NCBI RefSeq assembly: GCF_039538145.1
Contig: NZ_BAABBV010000002.1
Coordinates: 62,001-126,000, forward strand
Source of the DNA: Gryllotalpicola daejeonensis
Lineage (GTDB): Bacteria; Actinomycetota; Actinomycetes; Actinomycetales; Microbacteriaceae
DNA length: 64,000 bases
Direction of reading: 5' to 3'
Each line of letters opens with the position of its first letter. Within the stretch, counting starts at the first letter, position 1. The notes under the pieces were generated by a model that did no database searches, was not told the origin of the DNA, and saw only the letters and a list, made by a program, of their open reading frames with translations. Positions 9,054 through 18,025 of the stretch are shown here, piece by piece. The position numbers were made by a program, and so were the translations under genes.

Positions 9054-10472
9054 CTAGCTGATTTTGCCCAGCACCTTTCTGATCAGCCGCTCGCGTGCCG
9101 GTGTGTACGGCGGGGCGATGAGCTGGATCGTGTCCGGCTTCAGCGGCTTGGTCAGCACCGCCTTCTCGTGGCTGAACACCTCGAGCGAACGCCGGCCGTG
9201 GTAAGCGCCGGACCCGCTCGGGCCGACGCCGCCGAACGGCAGCCCGTGCACGCCGATGTGCCCGAGGGGGATGCCGAACCCGATCGCCCCCGAGGACGTC
9301 TCGGTGAGGAACCGACGGCGCGTGCGGGCATCCTCGCTGAAGACGTACAGCGCGAGCGGCTTGTCGTTGGCGTTGATGTAGCGAATTGCGTCGTCGAGAC
9401 CGTCGACCGTGACGAAGGGCAGGATCGGGCCGAAGATCTCCTCGCGCATGACCGGCGCGTCGCGCGGCACGTCGGCGAGCACCGTCGGCGCGAGGTAGCG
9501 CTCAGAGGCATCCGTCTGGCCGCCCGTCACCACGGTGCCTGCGCCGAGCAGTCCGGTCAGGCGCGAGAAGTGCCGATCGTTGATCACGCGCCCGAAGTCA
9601 GGACTCCGCTGGGGGTCAGCGCCGAAGTAGCGCTCGATCCACTTGGCGACGAGCGGCCCGAGCTTGCGCTGCACGGCGGCAGTCGCCAGCACGTAGTCGG
9701 GGGCGATGCACGTCTGACCGGCGTTCAGGAACCTCCCCCACGCGATGCGCGCAGCTGCGGCATCCAGATCGACGGTGTCATCGACGTAGGTGGGCGACTT
9801 TCCGCCCAGTTCGAGCGTCACCGTCGTCAGGTTCTTGGCCGCGGCCTCGAGCACGATGCGGCCCACCGCGCCGTTACCCGTGTAGAAGATGTGGTCGAGC
9901 CTCTGCGCGAGCAATTCGGTGGTCTCCGGCACCCCGCCCTCGACGACGACCACGGCCGAGGGGTCGAGGTAACGGGGCACGAGCTCGGCCAGCACGCGCG
10001 CGGTCGCCGGGGCGAGCTCGCTCGGCTTCAGCACTACCGCGTTCCCCGCGGCGAGCGCGCCGATCGCGGGCGCAAGAGTCAGCTGCACGGGGTAGTTCCA
10101 CGGCGCGATCACGGCGACGACGCCGAGTGGTTCGAGCACGGTCTTCGCGGTGGCCGGCAGCAGCGCGGCAGGAGCCGCGACTCGAGTCGGCCGCAACCAA
10201 CGGCGCAGGTGCTTCTGCACCGAGTTGAGCTCAGAAAGCGTGAACCCGATCTCTGAGTACTGCGCCTCGGCCGGCGCCTTGTGCAGGTCGGCCCAGAGCG
10301 CCTGCTCGAGCGCCGGGCCGTTCTCGGTGAGCAGCGCGCCGAGCGCCTTGAGCTGCGCGAGGCGCCAGGCGAGCGGCTTGGTGCGGCCCGTCTCATAGCT
10401 CGCGCGCAGGCGCGCGACCGTATCGGCGACGGATGCCTGACCGGCGCCACGCGCCACAGAAGTGCTCGTCAT
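9054..10472 (-). CDS. Aldehyde dehydrogenase family protein
   Basis: 472 residues, the length of class-3-like, membrane-anchor-free ALDHs. Catalytic Glu lies in TLELGGKSP and catalytic Cys in NAGQTCIAPDYV; GFGIPLGHIGVHGLPFGGVGPSG closes the fold. It oxidises an aldehyde with NAD(P)+. The preserved NAGQTCIAPDY motif resembles the fatty/aromatic aldehyde dehydrogenase branch. It sits between the serine hydrolase gene and aspA on the same strand with short gaps (16 and 18 bp). Confidence 0.88.
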   Translation of the reverse strand: MTSTSVARGAGQASVADTVARLRASYETGRTKPLAWRLAQLKALGALLTENGPALEQALWADLHKAPAEAQYSEIGFTLSELNSVQKHLRRWLRPTRVAAPAALLPATAKTVLEPLGVVAVIAPWNYPVQLTLAPAIGALAAGNAVVLKPSELAPATARVLAELVPRYLDPSAVVVVEGGVPETTELLAQRLDHIFYTGNGAVGRIVLEAAAKNLTTVTLELGGKSPTYVDDTVDLDAAAARIAWGRFLNAGQTCIAPDYVLATAAVQRKLGPLVAKWIERYFGADPQRSPDFGRVINDRHFSRLTGLLGAGTVVTGGQTDASERYLAPTVLADVPRDAPVMREEIFGPILPFVTVDGLDDAIRYINANDKPLALYVFSEDARTRRRFLTETSSGAIGFGIPLGHIGVHGLPFGGVGPSGSGAYHGRRSLEVFSHEKAVLTKPLKPDTIQLIAPPYTPARERLIRKVLGKIS

Positions 10473-10488
10473 GCGCGCCAGCCTAGCC

Positions 10489-11898
10489 TTACTGACCTGT
10501 TGTCAATAGGAGGTCCTGGCGGGAGCGCAGGCCTAGATCCGGTACGAACGCCGCGGTCAGGCGCGGCCCCTCCGGGCTGTTCGGCTCGAGCCGCCACAGC
10601 CACCGGAACGGTGTGCCGGTGAGTTGCAGGTGGAGTTCGAGGACGCCCGCGCTCCACCCCGCGCGCGCCGCGCACGGCACGTCGGTCAGCGACTCGAGCG
10701 GCGACGAGGTGCGCCCCGCAACCCACTCGCGGCGGCCCGCGACGATCTGCTGTGCGCCCGCGGCGCTCGCGAACTGGAAGGTGATCGTGTCGTCATCGAA
10801 CGCGAGCGAGAGGCTTTCGATGCCGGCCTCGTTGGCAGGCAGGCTGAAGACGCGCCCCGTCAGCGACCGCTCAGCCGTGGCATCCGCCGCCTCGATCTTC
10901 GGCTGGGGCACGTGCCGGCCCCCCACCTCGAACAGCTCGCCGTCGGCATCGCCCGTGACCACGTAGCCCGGCTGGACACCGGGCAGCAGCTCCGTCCAGA
11001 TCGCCTCGAGAATGCGGTTGGCGTCGGCGGACCCCGACGTCGTGGCGACGACGAGATCGAGTTCCGGAATGACGACGGCGAACTGGCCGCACATGCCGTC
11101 TGCGCGGAAGCCGTGCGTCGATCGCCACAGCTGGAACCCGTAGCCGAGGCGGGACTCGTGGCTCTCGAACCACGGGTTGCGCGTCTGGCTGGCGCTGGCC
11201 TGGTCCACCCACTCGGCCGGCACGAGCTGCGCGCCGTCCCACCGGCCGCGCTGCAGCAGCAGCTGGCCGAACTGCGCGAGCTGTCTCGTCGTGAGCTTGA
11301 GCCCTGTGCCGCCGTGCTCGATGCCGCGCGCGTCGCGCTCCCAGTGCGGAGTCGGCCACTCGAGGGGAACGAACAGACGGTCTTCCAGGAACTCTGTCAG
11401 GCTCACGCCCGCGCGGCGCACCACTGCCGCGGCGAGCACGTAGCTGCAGGCCGTGCTGTAGACGAAGTGGCTGCCAGGGGCACTCGTCACGGGCGACTCG
11501 AAGAACAGCTCGACCCAGTCACGCTCGGGCAGCGCCATGAACACGCCCCACAGATCGTCGGGGTGGCCGCTCGTCATCGTCAGCAGATGCCGCACCGTCT
11601 GCCCGGGGATCTCGCGGAACTCGGGGAAGATGTCGTGCGTCGGCTCGTCGAGCGCGAGCAGGCCCTCGTCGATCGCGAGCCCCACCGCCATCGAGGTGAA
11701 CGCCTTGCTGACGGAGAACATCATGTGCGGCTCGTCGGGCCGGTACGGGTGCCACCACCCCTCGGCCGCGACGCGACCGTGGCGCATCACCACCAGGCCG
11801 TGAACGCCGAGGCCGCGCGTGTCTGACGCGTCGGCGAATGCCGTGATCGCCGCCGGGTCGATGCCAAGGGATGCCGGACTCGAATGCTCCATCGCCAT
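10489..11898 (-). CDS. Serine hydrolase, class C beta-lactamase fold
   Basis: 469 residues. The SxxK motif is SVSK in HMMFSVSKAFTSMAVG, and a Tyr motif appears as YSTACSYVL. This matches the beta-lactamase-related serine hydrolases (esterases or D-amino peptidases) rather than true resistance enzymes. There is no signal peptide, so it acts in the cytoplasm. About 150 residues after the catalytic domain form a beta-rich extra domain. The start could instead be the second ATG at 11892. It is divergent from the uracil permease with only 41 bp between. Confidence 0.82.
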   Translation of the reverse strand: MAMEHSSPASLGIDPAAITAFADASDTRGLGVHGLVVMRHGRVAAEGWWHPYRPDEPHMMFSVSKAFTSMAVGLAIDEGLLALDEPTHDIFPEFREIPGQTVRHLLTMTSGHPDDLWGVFMALPERDWVELFFESPVTSAPGSHFVYSTACSYVLAAAVVRRAGVSLTEFLEDRLFVPLEWPTPHWERDARGIEHGGTGLKLTTRQLAQFGQLLLQRGRWDGAQLVPAEWVDQASASQTRNPWFESHESRLGYGFQLWRSTHGFRADGMCGQFAVVIPELDLVVATTSGSADANRILEAIWTELLPGVQPGYVVTGDADGELFEVGGRHVPQPKIEAADATAERSLTGRVFSLPANEAGIESLSLAFDDDTITFQFASAAGAQQIVAGRREWVAGRTSSPLESLTDVPCAARAGWSAGVLELHLQLTGTPFRWLWRLEPNSPEGPRLTAAFVPDLGLRSRQDLLLTTGQ

Positions 11899-11939
11899 GG
11901 GTTCGACGTTACCCGCCCGCTACCGACAAGATTGCTCTC

Positions 11940-13259
11940 ATGCCACAGCAGCCGCCTGCCCCGAGTCGACTCACCTGGTCCCTGCACGGCGACGGGAAGA
12001 CCATCGCACCGCACGCCATCGTCGGCCCCGGCGAGCGGCTGAGCTGGCCCCGCACCATCGGCATCGGCGCACAGCACGTCGTCGCCATGTTCGGCGCGAC
12101 ATTCCTCGTTCCGGTGCTCACCGGCTTCCCGCCGGCGACCACCCTGCTGTTCTCCGGCATCGGAACGCTGCTGTTCCTGCTGATCACGAAGAACCGACTG
12201 CCCAGCTACCTCGGCTCCTCGTTCGCGTTCCTCGCGCCGATCGCCGCCGCGATGGGCGCGAAGTACGAGCACGCCGACCACTTGCCCGCCGCCCTCTTCG
12301 GCATCGTCGCGGTGGGTGTGCTGCTCGCGATCATCGGCCTGCTCGTCATCATCACCGGCACCGCGTGGATCGACGCACTCATGCCGCCTGTCGTCGCCGG
12401 CGCGATCGTCGCGCTGATCGGCTTCAACCTCGCACCGACGGCCGGTGGCAACTTCACGCAGGCGCCGCTCACCGCCGGAATCACGCTCGCGGCGATCATC
12501 CTGATCGCCGTGGTCTTCCGCGGCCTGCTCGGCCGCCTCTCGATCTTCCTCGGCGTGGTCGTCGGCTGGATCGCGGCCGCGATTCAGGGACAGGTGGATT
12601 TCTCGGCTGTCGGCAAGGCGGCGTGGTTCGGGCTTCCCCAGTTCCACCTGCCGGCGAATCCGTTCAGCGATGCCCTGCCCACGTGGGGCCTGCTGCCCGC
12701 GTTCCTGCCGATCGTGCTCGCTCTGATCGCTGAGAACGTCGGGCACATCCGCGGCGTGGCCGCCATGTCGGGGCATCCGGAACTCAACCGGCTGACCGGC
12801 CGCGCGCTGTTCGCCGACGGCCTGTCGACCGTCATCGCCGGCATGTTCGGCGGGTCGGGCACGACCACCTACGGCGAGAACATCGGCACCATGGCGGCGA
12901 CGCGCGTCTATTCGACGGCGGCCTACTGGGTGGCCGGCGTCATCGCGATCACCCTCGGCCTCTGCCCCAAGATCGGCGCGATCATCTTCTCGATCCCCGC
13001 CGGGGTCCTCGGCGGCGCGACGATCGCGCTCTACGGACTGATCGGCGTCATCGGCATCAAGATCTGGATCGACAACAAGGTCGACTTCGCGCGCCCGCGC
13101 AACCAGTTCACCGCGGCGATCGCCCTGGTCATCGGCATCGCGAACGTCACCCTGACGCTCGGGAAGGTGCAGATCACCGGAATCGCCTTCGGCGCCATCG
13201 CGGCCGTCGTCATCTACCACGTCATGACCTGGATCGGAACGCGGCGCGGAACCGCGTGA
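11940..13259 (+). CDS. Uracil/xanthine permease (NCS2 family)
   Basis: 439 residues from the ATG at 11940, with 14 predicted membrane segments. It carries NCS2/UraA blocks: QHVVAMFGATFLVP near the start, LPSYLGSSFAFLAPI, and the C-terminal ALIAENVGHIRGVAA segment containing the substrate-binding Glu, followed by GMFGGSGTTTYGENIGTMAATRV. It imports uracil or a related base with protons. The 41-bp gap to the divergent hydrolase means the two promoters overlap. Confidence 0.9.
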   Translation: MPQQPPAPSRLTWSLHGDGKTIAPHAIVGPGERLSWPRTIGIGAQHVVAMFGATFLVPVLTGFPPATTLLFSGIGTLLFLLITKNRLPSYLGSSFAFLAPIAAAMGAKYEHADHLPAALFGIVAVGVLLAIIGLLVIITGTAWIDALMPPVVAGAIVALIGFNLAPTAGGNFTQAPLTAGITLAAIILIAVVFRGLLGRLSIFLGVVVGWIAAAIQGQVDFSAVGKAAWFGLPQFHLPANPFSDALPTWGLLPAFLPIVLALIAENVGHIRGVAAMSGHPELNRLTGRALFADGLSTVIAGMFGGSGTTTYGENIGTMAATRVYSTAAYWVAGVIAITLGLCPKIGAIIFSIPAGVLGGATIALYGLIGVIGIKIWIDNKVDFARPRNQFTAAIALVIGIANVTLTLGKVQITGIAFGAIAAVVIYHVMTWIGTRRGTA

Positions 13260-13302
13260 AGATCCAGATCGCCCGAAAGCGCGCTCCCGTAACATCTGGC
13301 CT

Positions 13303-15267
13303 GTGACCAACGACGCCGCCCGCCCCACCGCGCGGGAGTGGTTCCTGACCGGCATGACCGACATCCGCGGCACGCAGGTCGGGCCGCATTCCGCGGAGGC
13401 CGAGAAGCCGGCGTCGTGGTGGCGGGTCATGTGCCTCACCGGCCTCGACTACTTCTCGACGCTCGGTTACCAGCCGGCGATCGCGGCGCTCGCGGCCGGT
13501 CTGATCGCGCCGTTCGCGACGGTCGTGCTCGTGCTGCTCACCCTGTGCTGCGCCCTGCCGGTCTATCGCCGGGTGGCCCGCGAGAGCTTCAAGGGCTCCG
13601 GATCGATCGCCATGCTCGAGCGCACCCTGCCCTACTGGTGGGGAAAGCTGCTCGTGCTTGCACTGCTCGGCTTCGCGGCGACCGACTTCATGATCACGAT
13701 GACGCTCTCGGCGGCCGACGCCACCGCCCACGCCATCGAGAACCCGCTTACGCCGACGTGGATGTCGGGCACCGGCTGGCAGATCGGCATCACGCTGTTC
13801 CTGCTCGCGATCCTCTCGGCGGTCTTCCTGCGCGGGTTCCGCGAGGCGATCGGCATCGCCGTGGTGCTCGTCGCGGCCTACCTGCTGCTGAACGCGGTCG
13901 TCGTGATCGTCGCATTCGCGCACATCGCCGATCATCCGGTGCTGGTCGACGACTGGTGGTCGGCCATGTTCCGCCAGAACGGCAACTGGGCCCAGATCAT
14001 CGGGATCTCGCTGCTGGTCTTCCCGAAGCTCGCCCTCGGCATGTCGGGCTTCGAGACGGGCGTCGCCGTCATGCCGCAGATCAAAGGCGGCCCGCACGAC
14101 ACGGCGAAGCTGCCGATGGGGCGCATCCGCGGCACGCGGCGCCTGCTCGGCACCGCCGCGGCCATCATGAGCGTGTTCCTGATCACCTCGAGCATCACGA
14201 CGACCCTGCTGATCCCGCAGAAGGAGTTCCAGGCGGGCGGTCAGGCCAACGGCCGCGCCCTCGCCTATCTCGCCCACGAGTACCTCGGGCCTGCCTTCGG
14301 CTCGGTCTATGACGTCTCGACGATCGCGATCCTGTGGTTCGCCGGGGCCTCGGCCATGGCCGGCCTGCTGAACCTGGTCCCCCGATATTTGCCGCGTTAC
14401 GGCATGGCACCGCAGTGGGCGAGCGCGGTGCGCCCGCTCGTGGTCGTGTTCGGACTCATCGCCTTCCTGATCACGATCGTCTTCCGCGCGAACGTCGACG
14501 CGCAGGGCGGCGCCTACGCGACCGGCGTGCTGGTGCTGATGTGCTCCGCCGCCTTCGCCGTCACCGTCTCCGCGTTCCGGCGCCGTCAGCGCAAGCGCGT
14601 CTGGGCGTTCGGCTTCGTCACCGTCGCCTTCCTCTACTCGACCGTCGTGAACGTCATCGAGCGGCCGGACGGCGTGCGCATCGCCGCACTGTTCATCCTC
14701 GCGATCCTGATCATCTCGCTGGCCTCGCGCGCGAAGCGCTCGTTCGAGCTGCGCGCGTCGTCGGTGACCTTCGACCCGGTCGCCGAGGCGTGGCTGCAAG
14801 AGGATGCCGAGGACGAGTCCGGCGTCATCCGCATCGTGGCGCACGAGCCGGGCCCCGACACGAGGGACGAGTACAGCGACAAGAGCAGGTCAGAGCGCTA
14901 CTTCAGCCACATCCCGCAGGGGGCCAGGCTGCTGTTCATCGAGGTGCTGCCGAAGCCGCGCACCAAAGAGGACTCCTCCGACTTCGTCGAGGATCTCGAG
15001 GTGAAGGGCGTCGAGAAACACGGCTACCGCATCCTGCGGGTCGAGTCGATCTCGATTCCCAACGCGATCGCCGCGGTGCTGCTCGAGATCCGCGACCAGA
15101 CCGGCATCGTGCCGAGCATCTATTTCCAGTGGAACGAGGGCAACCCGATCTCCAACATGGCGCGGTTCCTGCTCGACGGCACGGGCGAGATCGCCCCGGT
15201 GACGCGCGAGGTGCTGCGCGAGGCCGAGAAGAACCCTAAGCGCCGGCCGATCGTGCACGTGAGCTGA
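13303..15267 (+). CDS. APC-superfamily permease with cytoplasmic C-terminal domain
   Basis: 654 residues from a GTG. Residues about 45-490 form around 12 membrane helices beginning LTGLDYFSTLGYQPAIAALAAG, in the APC amino-acid/cation transporter style. The last 150 residues are soluble, with a long acidic linker and a mixed alpha/beta segment. Large APC permeases with such tails include potassium and amino acid transporters; I cannot assign the substrate. The gene begins 43 bp after the uracil permease, and its 3' end overlaps the convergent esterase by 32 bp. Confidence 0.8.
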   Translation: MTNDAARPTAREWFLTGMTDIRGTQVGPHSAEAEKPASWWRVMCLTGLDYFSTLGYQPAIAALAAGLIAPFATVVLVLLTLCCALPVYRRVARESFKGSGSIAMLERTLPYWWGKLLVLALLGFAATDFMITMTLSAADATAHAIENPLTPTWMSGTGWQIGITLFLLAILSAVFLRGFREAIGIAVVLVAAYLLLNAVVVIVAFAHIADHPVLVDDWWSAMFRQNGNWAQIIGISLLVFPKLALGMSGFETGVAVMPQIKGGPHDTAKLPMGRIRGTRRLLGTAAAIMSVFLITSSITTTLLIPQKEFQAGGQANGRALAYLAHEYLGPAFGSVYDVSTIAILWFAGASAMAGLLNLVPRYLPRYGMAPQWASAVRPLVVVFGLIAFLITIVFRANVDAQGGAYATGVLVLMCSAAFAVTVSAFRRRQRKRVWAFGFVTVAFLYSTVVNVIERPDGVRIAALFILAILIISLASRAKRSFELRASSVTFDPVAEAWLQEDAEDESGVIRIVAHEPGPDTRDEYSDKSRSERYFSHIPQGARLLFIEVLPKPRTKEDSSDFVEDLEVKGVEKHGYRILRVESISIPNAIAAVLLEIRDQTGIVPSIYFQWNEGNPISNMARFLLDGTGEIAPVTREVLREAEKNPKRRPIVHVS

Positions 15268-16234
15268 CCTGGGCGATGAAGTTCTGCAGGCGCTCGTACA
15301 CCTCTGCTGATTCCGGATGCCCGGCATCCTGCTGCCACGTGTGCTCGGTGTTGCGTGAATCCCAGCCGTAGCTGACGAATTCGACGGGGATGCCCGCCCG
15401 CTCCGCCGCCTTCGCGAAGTTGACGTTGGCGTGATAGAAGATGTCGCGCTCGCTCGTCGTGACGAGCACGGGCGGGAAGTTCTCGTCGACCCATTCGATC
15501 GGGCTGAGCCACCGCGAGGCCCTCTGCAGCGAGGCCGGCTTCATGCGGTGCCGTCGGTAGCCCGGAAGAAGCATCCGTACGAAATCGTGGCTCATGATGA
15601 AGCCGGGCTCGAACACGACCGAGAAGTCGACGGCGCCGCAGTGCAGCACGAGCCCGCCGATCTCGTCGCGGGTGACGGCGGGCCGCAGCCGGAAGTGGGA
15701 GGCGAGCTCGGGGCGCGTCGTCGTCGCCGCCAGGAGCGCGGCGATCTGCGCGCCCGCAGAGTCGCCGCCGAGCACGATCGTGCTCGGGTCGCCGCCGTGC
15801 TCGGCGATGTGCGCTACGACCCAGCGCAACGCCTCGTTCGCGTCGTGCAGCATGTGGCGCATGCCGAAGCCGCCGCCGCGCAGCCCGGCGCGCCGGTAGT
15901 TGACGTTGACGACGACGATGCCGGTGGATGCCTGCACCGCGCAGTACTTCGTCAGGGCTGACTTGTCGCCGCTGGTCCAGCCGCCGCCGTGGAAGTAGAC
16001 GTAGACCGGCAGCTTCTCGGTCGCCCCCGACTCGCGACGCGGGGTCAGCACGTCGAGCCGGTGGCCGTAATGGCGATCGCCGACGTAGTCGATGTCGAGC
16101 AGATAATCGACCGTCCGCACCGGAGTGGCGTTGAGTCTGCGCGACTGCAGCGGTGCGAACGGCAGCATCATCGCCGTCCACAGCCATGGCCCGACCGGGA
16201 ACGGCGCCGAGCGGCTACCGGAGCGCCGCGACAT
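15236..16234 (-). CDS. Alpha/beta hydrolase, hormone-sensitive-lipase type esterase
   Basis: 332 residues. It has the HGGGW oxyanion-hole motif (YFHGGGWTSGDK) and the nucleophile GGDSAGAQIAA, the two marks of the HSL esterase group, plus late SERD acid and EHTW histidine. A hydrophobic N-terminal stretch could associate with the membrane. Its ATG lies inside the 3' end of the next gene upstream (20-bp overlap), so the two are coupled. Confidence 0.85.
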   Translation of the reverse strand: MSRRSGSRSAPFPVGPWLWTAMMLPFAPLQSRRLNATPVRTVDYLLDIDYVGDRHYGHRLDVLTPRRESGATEKLPVYVYFHGGGWTSGDKSALTKYCAVQASTGIVVVNVNYRRAGLRGGGFGMRHMLHDANEALRWVVAHIAEHGGDPSTIVLGGDSAGAQIAALLAATTTRPELASHFRLRPAVTRDEIGGLVLHCGAVDFSVVFEPGFIMSHDFVRMLLPGYRRHRMKPASLQRASRWLSPIEWVDENFPPVLVTTSERDIFYHANVNFAKAAERAGIPVEFVSYGWDSRNTEHTWQQDAGHPESAEVYERLQNFIAQVSSRARSAGA

Positions 16235-16637
16235 CGATCAGCGCCAGAAGAGCGAGGGCGTAGGCGGTTTCCGCAGCTGCGGCGTCGAAGACGGCCTCGC
16301 CCGTGTCATCGTCACCACGGGTGGTGACGCGCCACCCGCCGTCGGGCAGCGTCGTCAGCGACCGGAACGAGGCGCCGAGGCGCTCGCGCAGCTGGTCCTC
16401 GCGGGGCAGCCAGAGCGCCTGCTCGAGCGCGACGGAGTCGAGGGCCCACTCGGTGGTGCCGTTGAAGCCCAGGATCGTTCCAGTGTCGAACTCGTGCGGT
16501 TCGACGGTCATATCCGAGACCGTGAAGGTCTCGTCCGAGGCGAATTCCGGGCCCTCTATGCGGAAGAAGTCGCCCGGAGCGGGATGCCATTCCAACCCGG
16601 CGTCCCGCAGCTGCCGGGCGAGTGAGCTCGCGATCAC
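16215..16637 (-). CDS. Conserved actinobacterial protein of unknown function
   Basis: 140 residues from the GTG at 16637. A longer frame from 16733 would run through the heat-shock operator, so I reject it. Visible blocks are RQLRDAGLEWHPAPGDFF, FTVSDMTVE and GTTEWALDSVALEQALWLPRE, then a C-terminal hydrophobic helix. Similar small proteins recur in actinobacteria, sometimes labelled CpaE without support. I cannot assign a function. Confidence 0.7.
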   Translation of the reverse strand: MIASSLARQLRDAGLEWHPAPGDFFRIEGPEFASDETFTVSDMTVEPHEFDTGTILGFNGTTEWALDSVALEQALWLPREDQLRERLGASFRSLTTLPDGGWRVTTRGDDDTGEAVFDAAAAETAYALALLALIDVAALR

Positions 16638-16675
16638 AGGCTCATTATTACGCCCGGAACCTGGAAGGAATGGAT

Positions 16676-16702
16676 CTGGCACTCTCGGTGTTCGAGTGCT
16701 AA
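16676..16702 (+). promoter_or_regulatory. CIRCE-like HrcA operator upstream of hsp20
   Basis: Left arm CTGGCACTC (16676-16684), exactly 9 spacer bases, right arm GAGTGCTAA (16694-16702). The right arm is identical to the CIRCE consensus and the left arm matches 7 of 9 (consensus TTAGCACTC). It ends 63 bp before the hsp20 start codon, where it would cover promoter elements. CIRCE is the site of the repressor HrcA. Confidence 0.85.
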
Positions 16703-16712
16703 TGTAAGTCAC

Positions 16713-16735
16713 AGTTGAGTCGATGGGGCTCAACT
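16713..16735 (+). promoter_or_regulatory. HAIR-like HspR operator upstream of hsp20
   Basis: AGTTGAG (16713-16719) and CTCAACT (16729-16735) are a perfect inverted repeat. Read as HAIR (CTTGAGT-N7-ACTCAAG), the site is GTTGAGT-N7-GCTCAAC: left arm 6 of 7, right arm 5 of 7, with the correct spacing. It lies 10 bp after the CIRCE-like element and 30 bp before the start codon. HAIR is bound by HspR. Confidence 0.7.
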
Positions 16736-16765
16736 TTGGGACTACTGAGTAAGGAGCTGATTCCT

Positions 16766-17233
16766 ATGGCCATGAACTTCGACCCGTTCCGCGAGTTCGA
16801 CCGCCTGGCGGGCTCGTTCCTCGACCGCCCCGCCGGTCCTCGGCTGATGCCGATGGACCTCTACAAGGACGGCGAGACCTACGTCCTGTCCGCTGATCTG
16901 CCCGGCATCGACCCGGGTTCGGTCGACATCGATGTCGACGGCCAGCTGCTGACCATCCGCGCCCAGCGCACCCTCGCCACCGGCGACGGCGTGAAGTGGC
17001 TGACGCGCGAGCGCCAGGGCGGCACCTTCCTGCGCCAGCTGAGCCTCGGCCAGGGCATCGACACCGAGAACATCACCGCCGACTACTCGAACGGCGTGCT
17101 CTCGATCACGATCCCGATGAGCGAGAAGGCCAAGCCGCGCAAGATCGCGGTGAACTCCCGCGCCGAGACCATCCAGCCGGCCGTCGAGAGCAGCCACGCA
17201 GAGGGCGCTCACGTCGAGACCGCCGACGCCTAA
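16766..17233 (+). CDS. Hsp20/alpha-crystallin small heat-shock protein
   Basis: 155 residues. A short N-terminal arm (MAMNFDPFREFDRL) precedes the alpha-crystallin domain: MDLYKDGETYVLSADLPGID, then SIDIDVDG-type strands, ending NGVLSITIPMSEKAKPRKI with the conserved GVL motif. It should bind unfolding proteins in oligomers. AAGGAG at 16751-16756 precedes the ATG by 9 bases. Tandem CIRCE-like and HAIR-like elements upstream predict repression by HrcA and HspR and induction by heat. A terminator follows. Confidence 0.93.
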   Translation: MAMNFDPFREFDRLAGSFLDRPAGPRLMPMDLYKDGETYVLSADLPGIDPGSVDIDVDGQLLTIRAQRTLATGDGVKWLTRERQGGTFLRQLSLGQGIDTENITADYSNGVLSITIPMSEKAKPRKIAVNSRAETIQPAVESSHAEGAHVETADA

Positions 17234-17246
17234 CTCGCAGTGACGG

Positions 17247-17273
17247 AAAGACCCCGGTTCACCGGGGTCTTTT
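17247..17273 (+). terminator. Rho-independent terminator of hsp20
   Basis: An 11-bp perfect stem (AAAGACCCCGG at 17247-17257, CCGGGGTCTTT at 17262-17272) with a TTCA loop runs into a T-rich tract. It lies 14 bp after the hsp20 stop and may also serve the convergent response regulator gene. Confidence 0.92.
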
Positions 17274-17301
17274 CTTATGCAGGCGGGATGCCCGGCAGCC
17301 A

Positions 17302-17997
17302 CTACCCGAAGCCGACGGGGCCGAACCCCGCACGCTCGACCAGCACGCAGACCAGCGCCCGGTTGGCAGCGCCGAGCTTGAGGCGCGCCTGCTCGAGGTG
17401 GGTCTTGACCGTCGCCACCGACAGGTGGAGCTCGGCCCCGATCTGCTGGTTCGATGCGCCCGACGCGACGAGCACCGCGATGTCGCGCTCGCGCTCGGAC
17501 AACGCCTCGAACCTCTCCCGCGCCTCCTGTCGGTGAGCCTCGCCGCGGCCGCTCACATAGCGGCGGATCAGCCGCGCCGTCGCCGCAGGCGAGACGAAGC
17601 CATCGCCGCGCGCCACCGTGCGCACGCCGTCGATCAGCTCGTGTGGCGGCTGGTCCTTCAGCAGGAATCCCATCGCACCAGCGACCAGCATCTGATCGAC
17701 GATGTCATCGGTCGCGTAGCTCGTGATCGCGACGACGTTCGTCTGCACCTGCGCCAGCATCGTCTCGGTGGCCGCGGGACCGGCGACATGCGGCATCTGC
17801 ACGTCCATCAGGACGACGTCGGGGCGGTGACGCCGAGCAGCCTCAACCGCCGCGGCGCCGTCGGGCGCCTGCGCGACGACCTCGAGGTCGGCCTGCGAGC
17901 TGAGGATCTCTGCCATGAAGCGGCGCGACATCGCATCGTCGTCGGCGATCAGCACGCGCCACGGTCGCGAGTCGGCGGGAAGGGGGTCAACACTCAC
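17302..17997 (-). CDS. NarL/FixJ-type response regulator
   Basis: 231 residues. The receiver domain (about 12-130) has acidic DDD at 19-21, phospho-acceptor Asp65 in VLMDVQMP, and the switch Thr/Ser and Lys (AITSYA, FLLKDQPP). A LuxR-type HTH (ALSERERDIAVLVASGASNQQIGAELHLSVATVKTHL) follows. It is the DNA-binding partner of the histidine kinase encoded 28 bp upstream. The start is a GTG at 17997. Targets are unknown. Confidence 0.9.
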   Translation of the reverse strand: MSVDPLPADSRPWRVLIADDDAMSRRFMAEILSSQADLEVVAQAPDGAAAVEAARRHRPDVVLMDVQMPHVAGPAATETMLAQVQTNVVAITSYATDDIVDQMLVAGAMGFLLKDQPPHELIDGVRTVARGDGFVSPAATARLIRRYVSGRGEAHRQEARERFEALSERERDIAVLVASGASNQQIGAELHLSVATVKTHLEQARLKLGAANRALVCVLVERAGFGPVGFG

Positions 17998-18025
17998 GTC
18001 GCGAGCGTATCGACGGCCGCCGACA

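Noticed and set aside
7941..10256. A 771-codon open frame on plus across aspA and the aldehyde dehydrogenase gene
   Set aside because: It is antisense to two clear genes, composed of Arg/Asp/Gly-rich low-complexity sequence, as expected from high GC in the opposite frame.
10489..11898. Beta-lactamase resistance gene
   Set aside because: There is an SxxK motif but no export signal and no clear YxN and KTG motifs; it fits the broader serine hydrolase group.
11787..13439. A 550-codon open frame on minus across the uracil permease
   Set aside because: Its protein is almost wholly Asp, Arg and Glu repeats; the plus strand encodes a clear NCS2 permease.
16638..16733. Longer N-terminus of the conserved protein at 16215-16637
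   Set aside because: It would be coded through the CIRCE-like and part of the HAIR-like operator and shows no family-like sequence.
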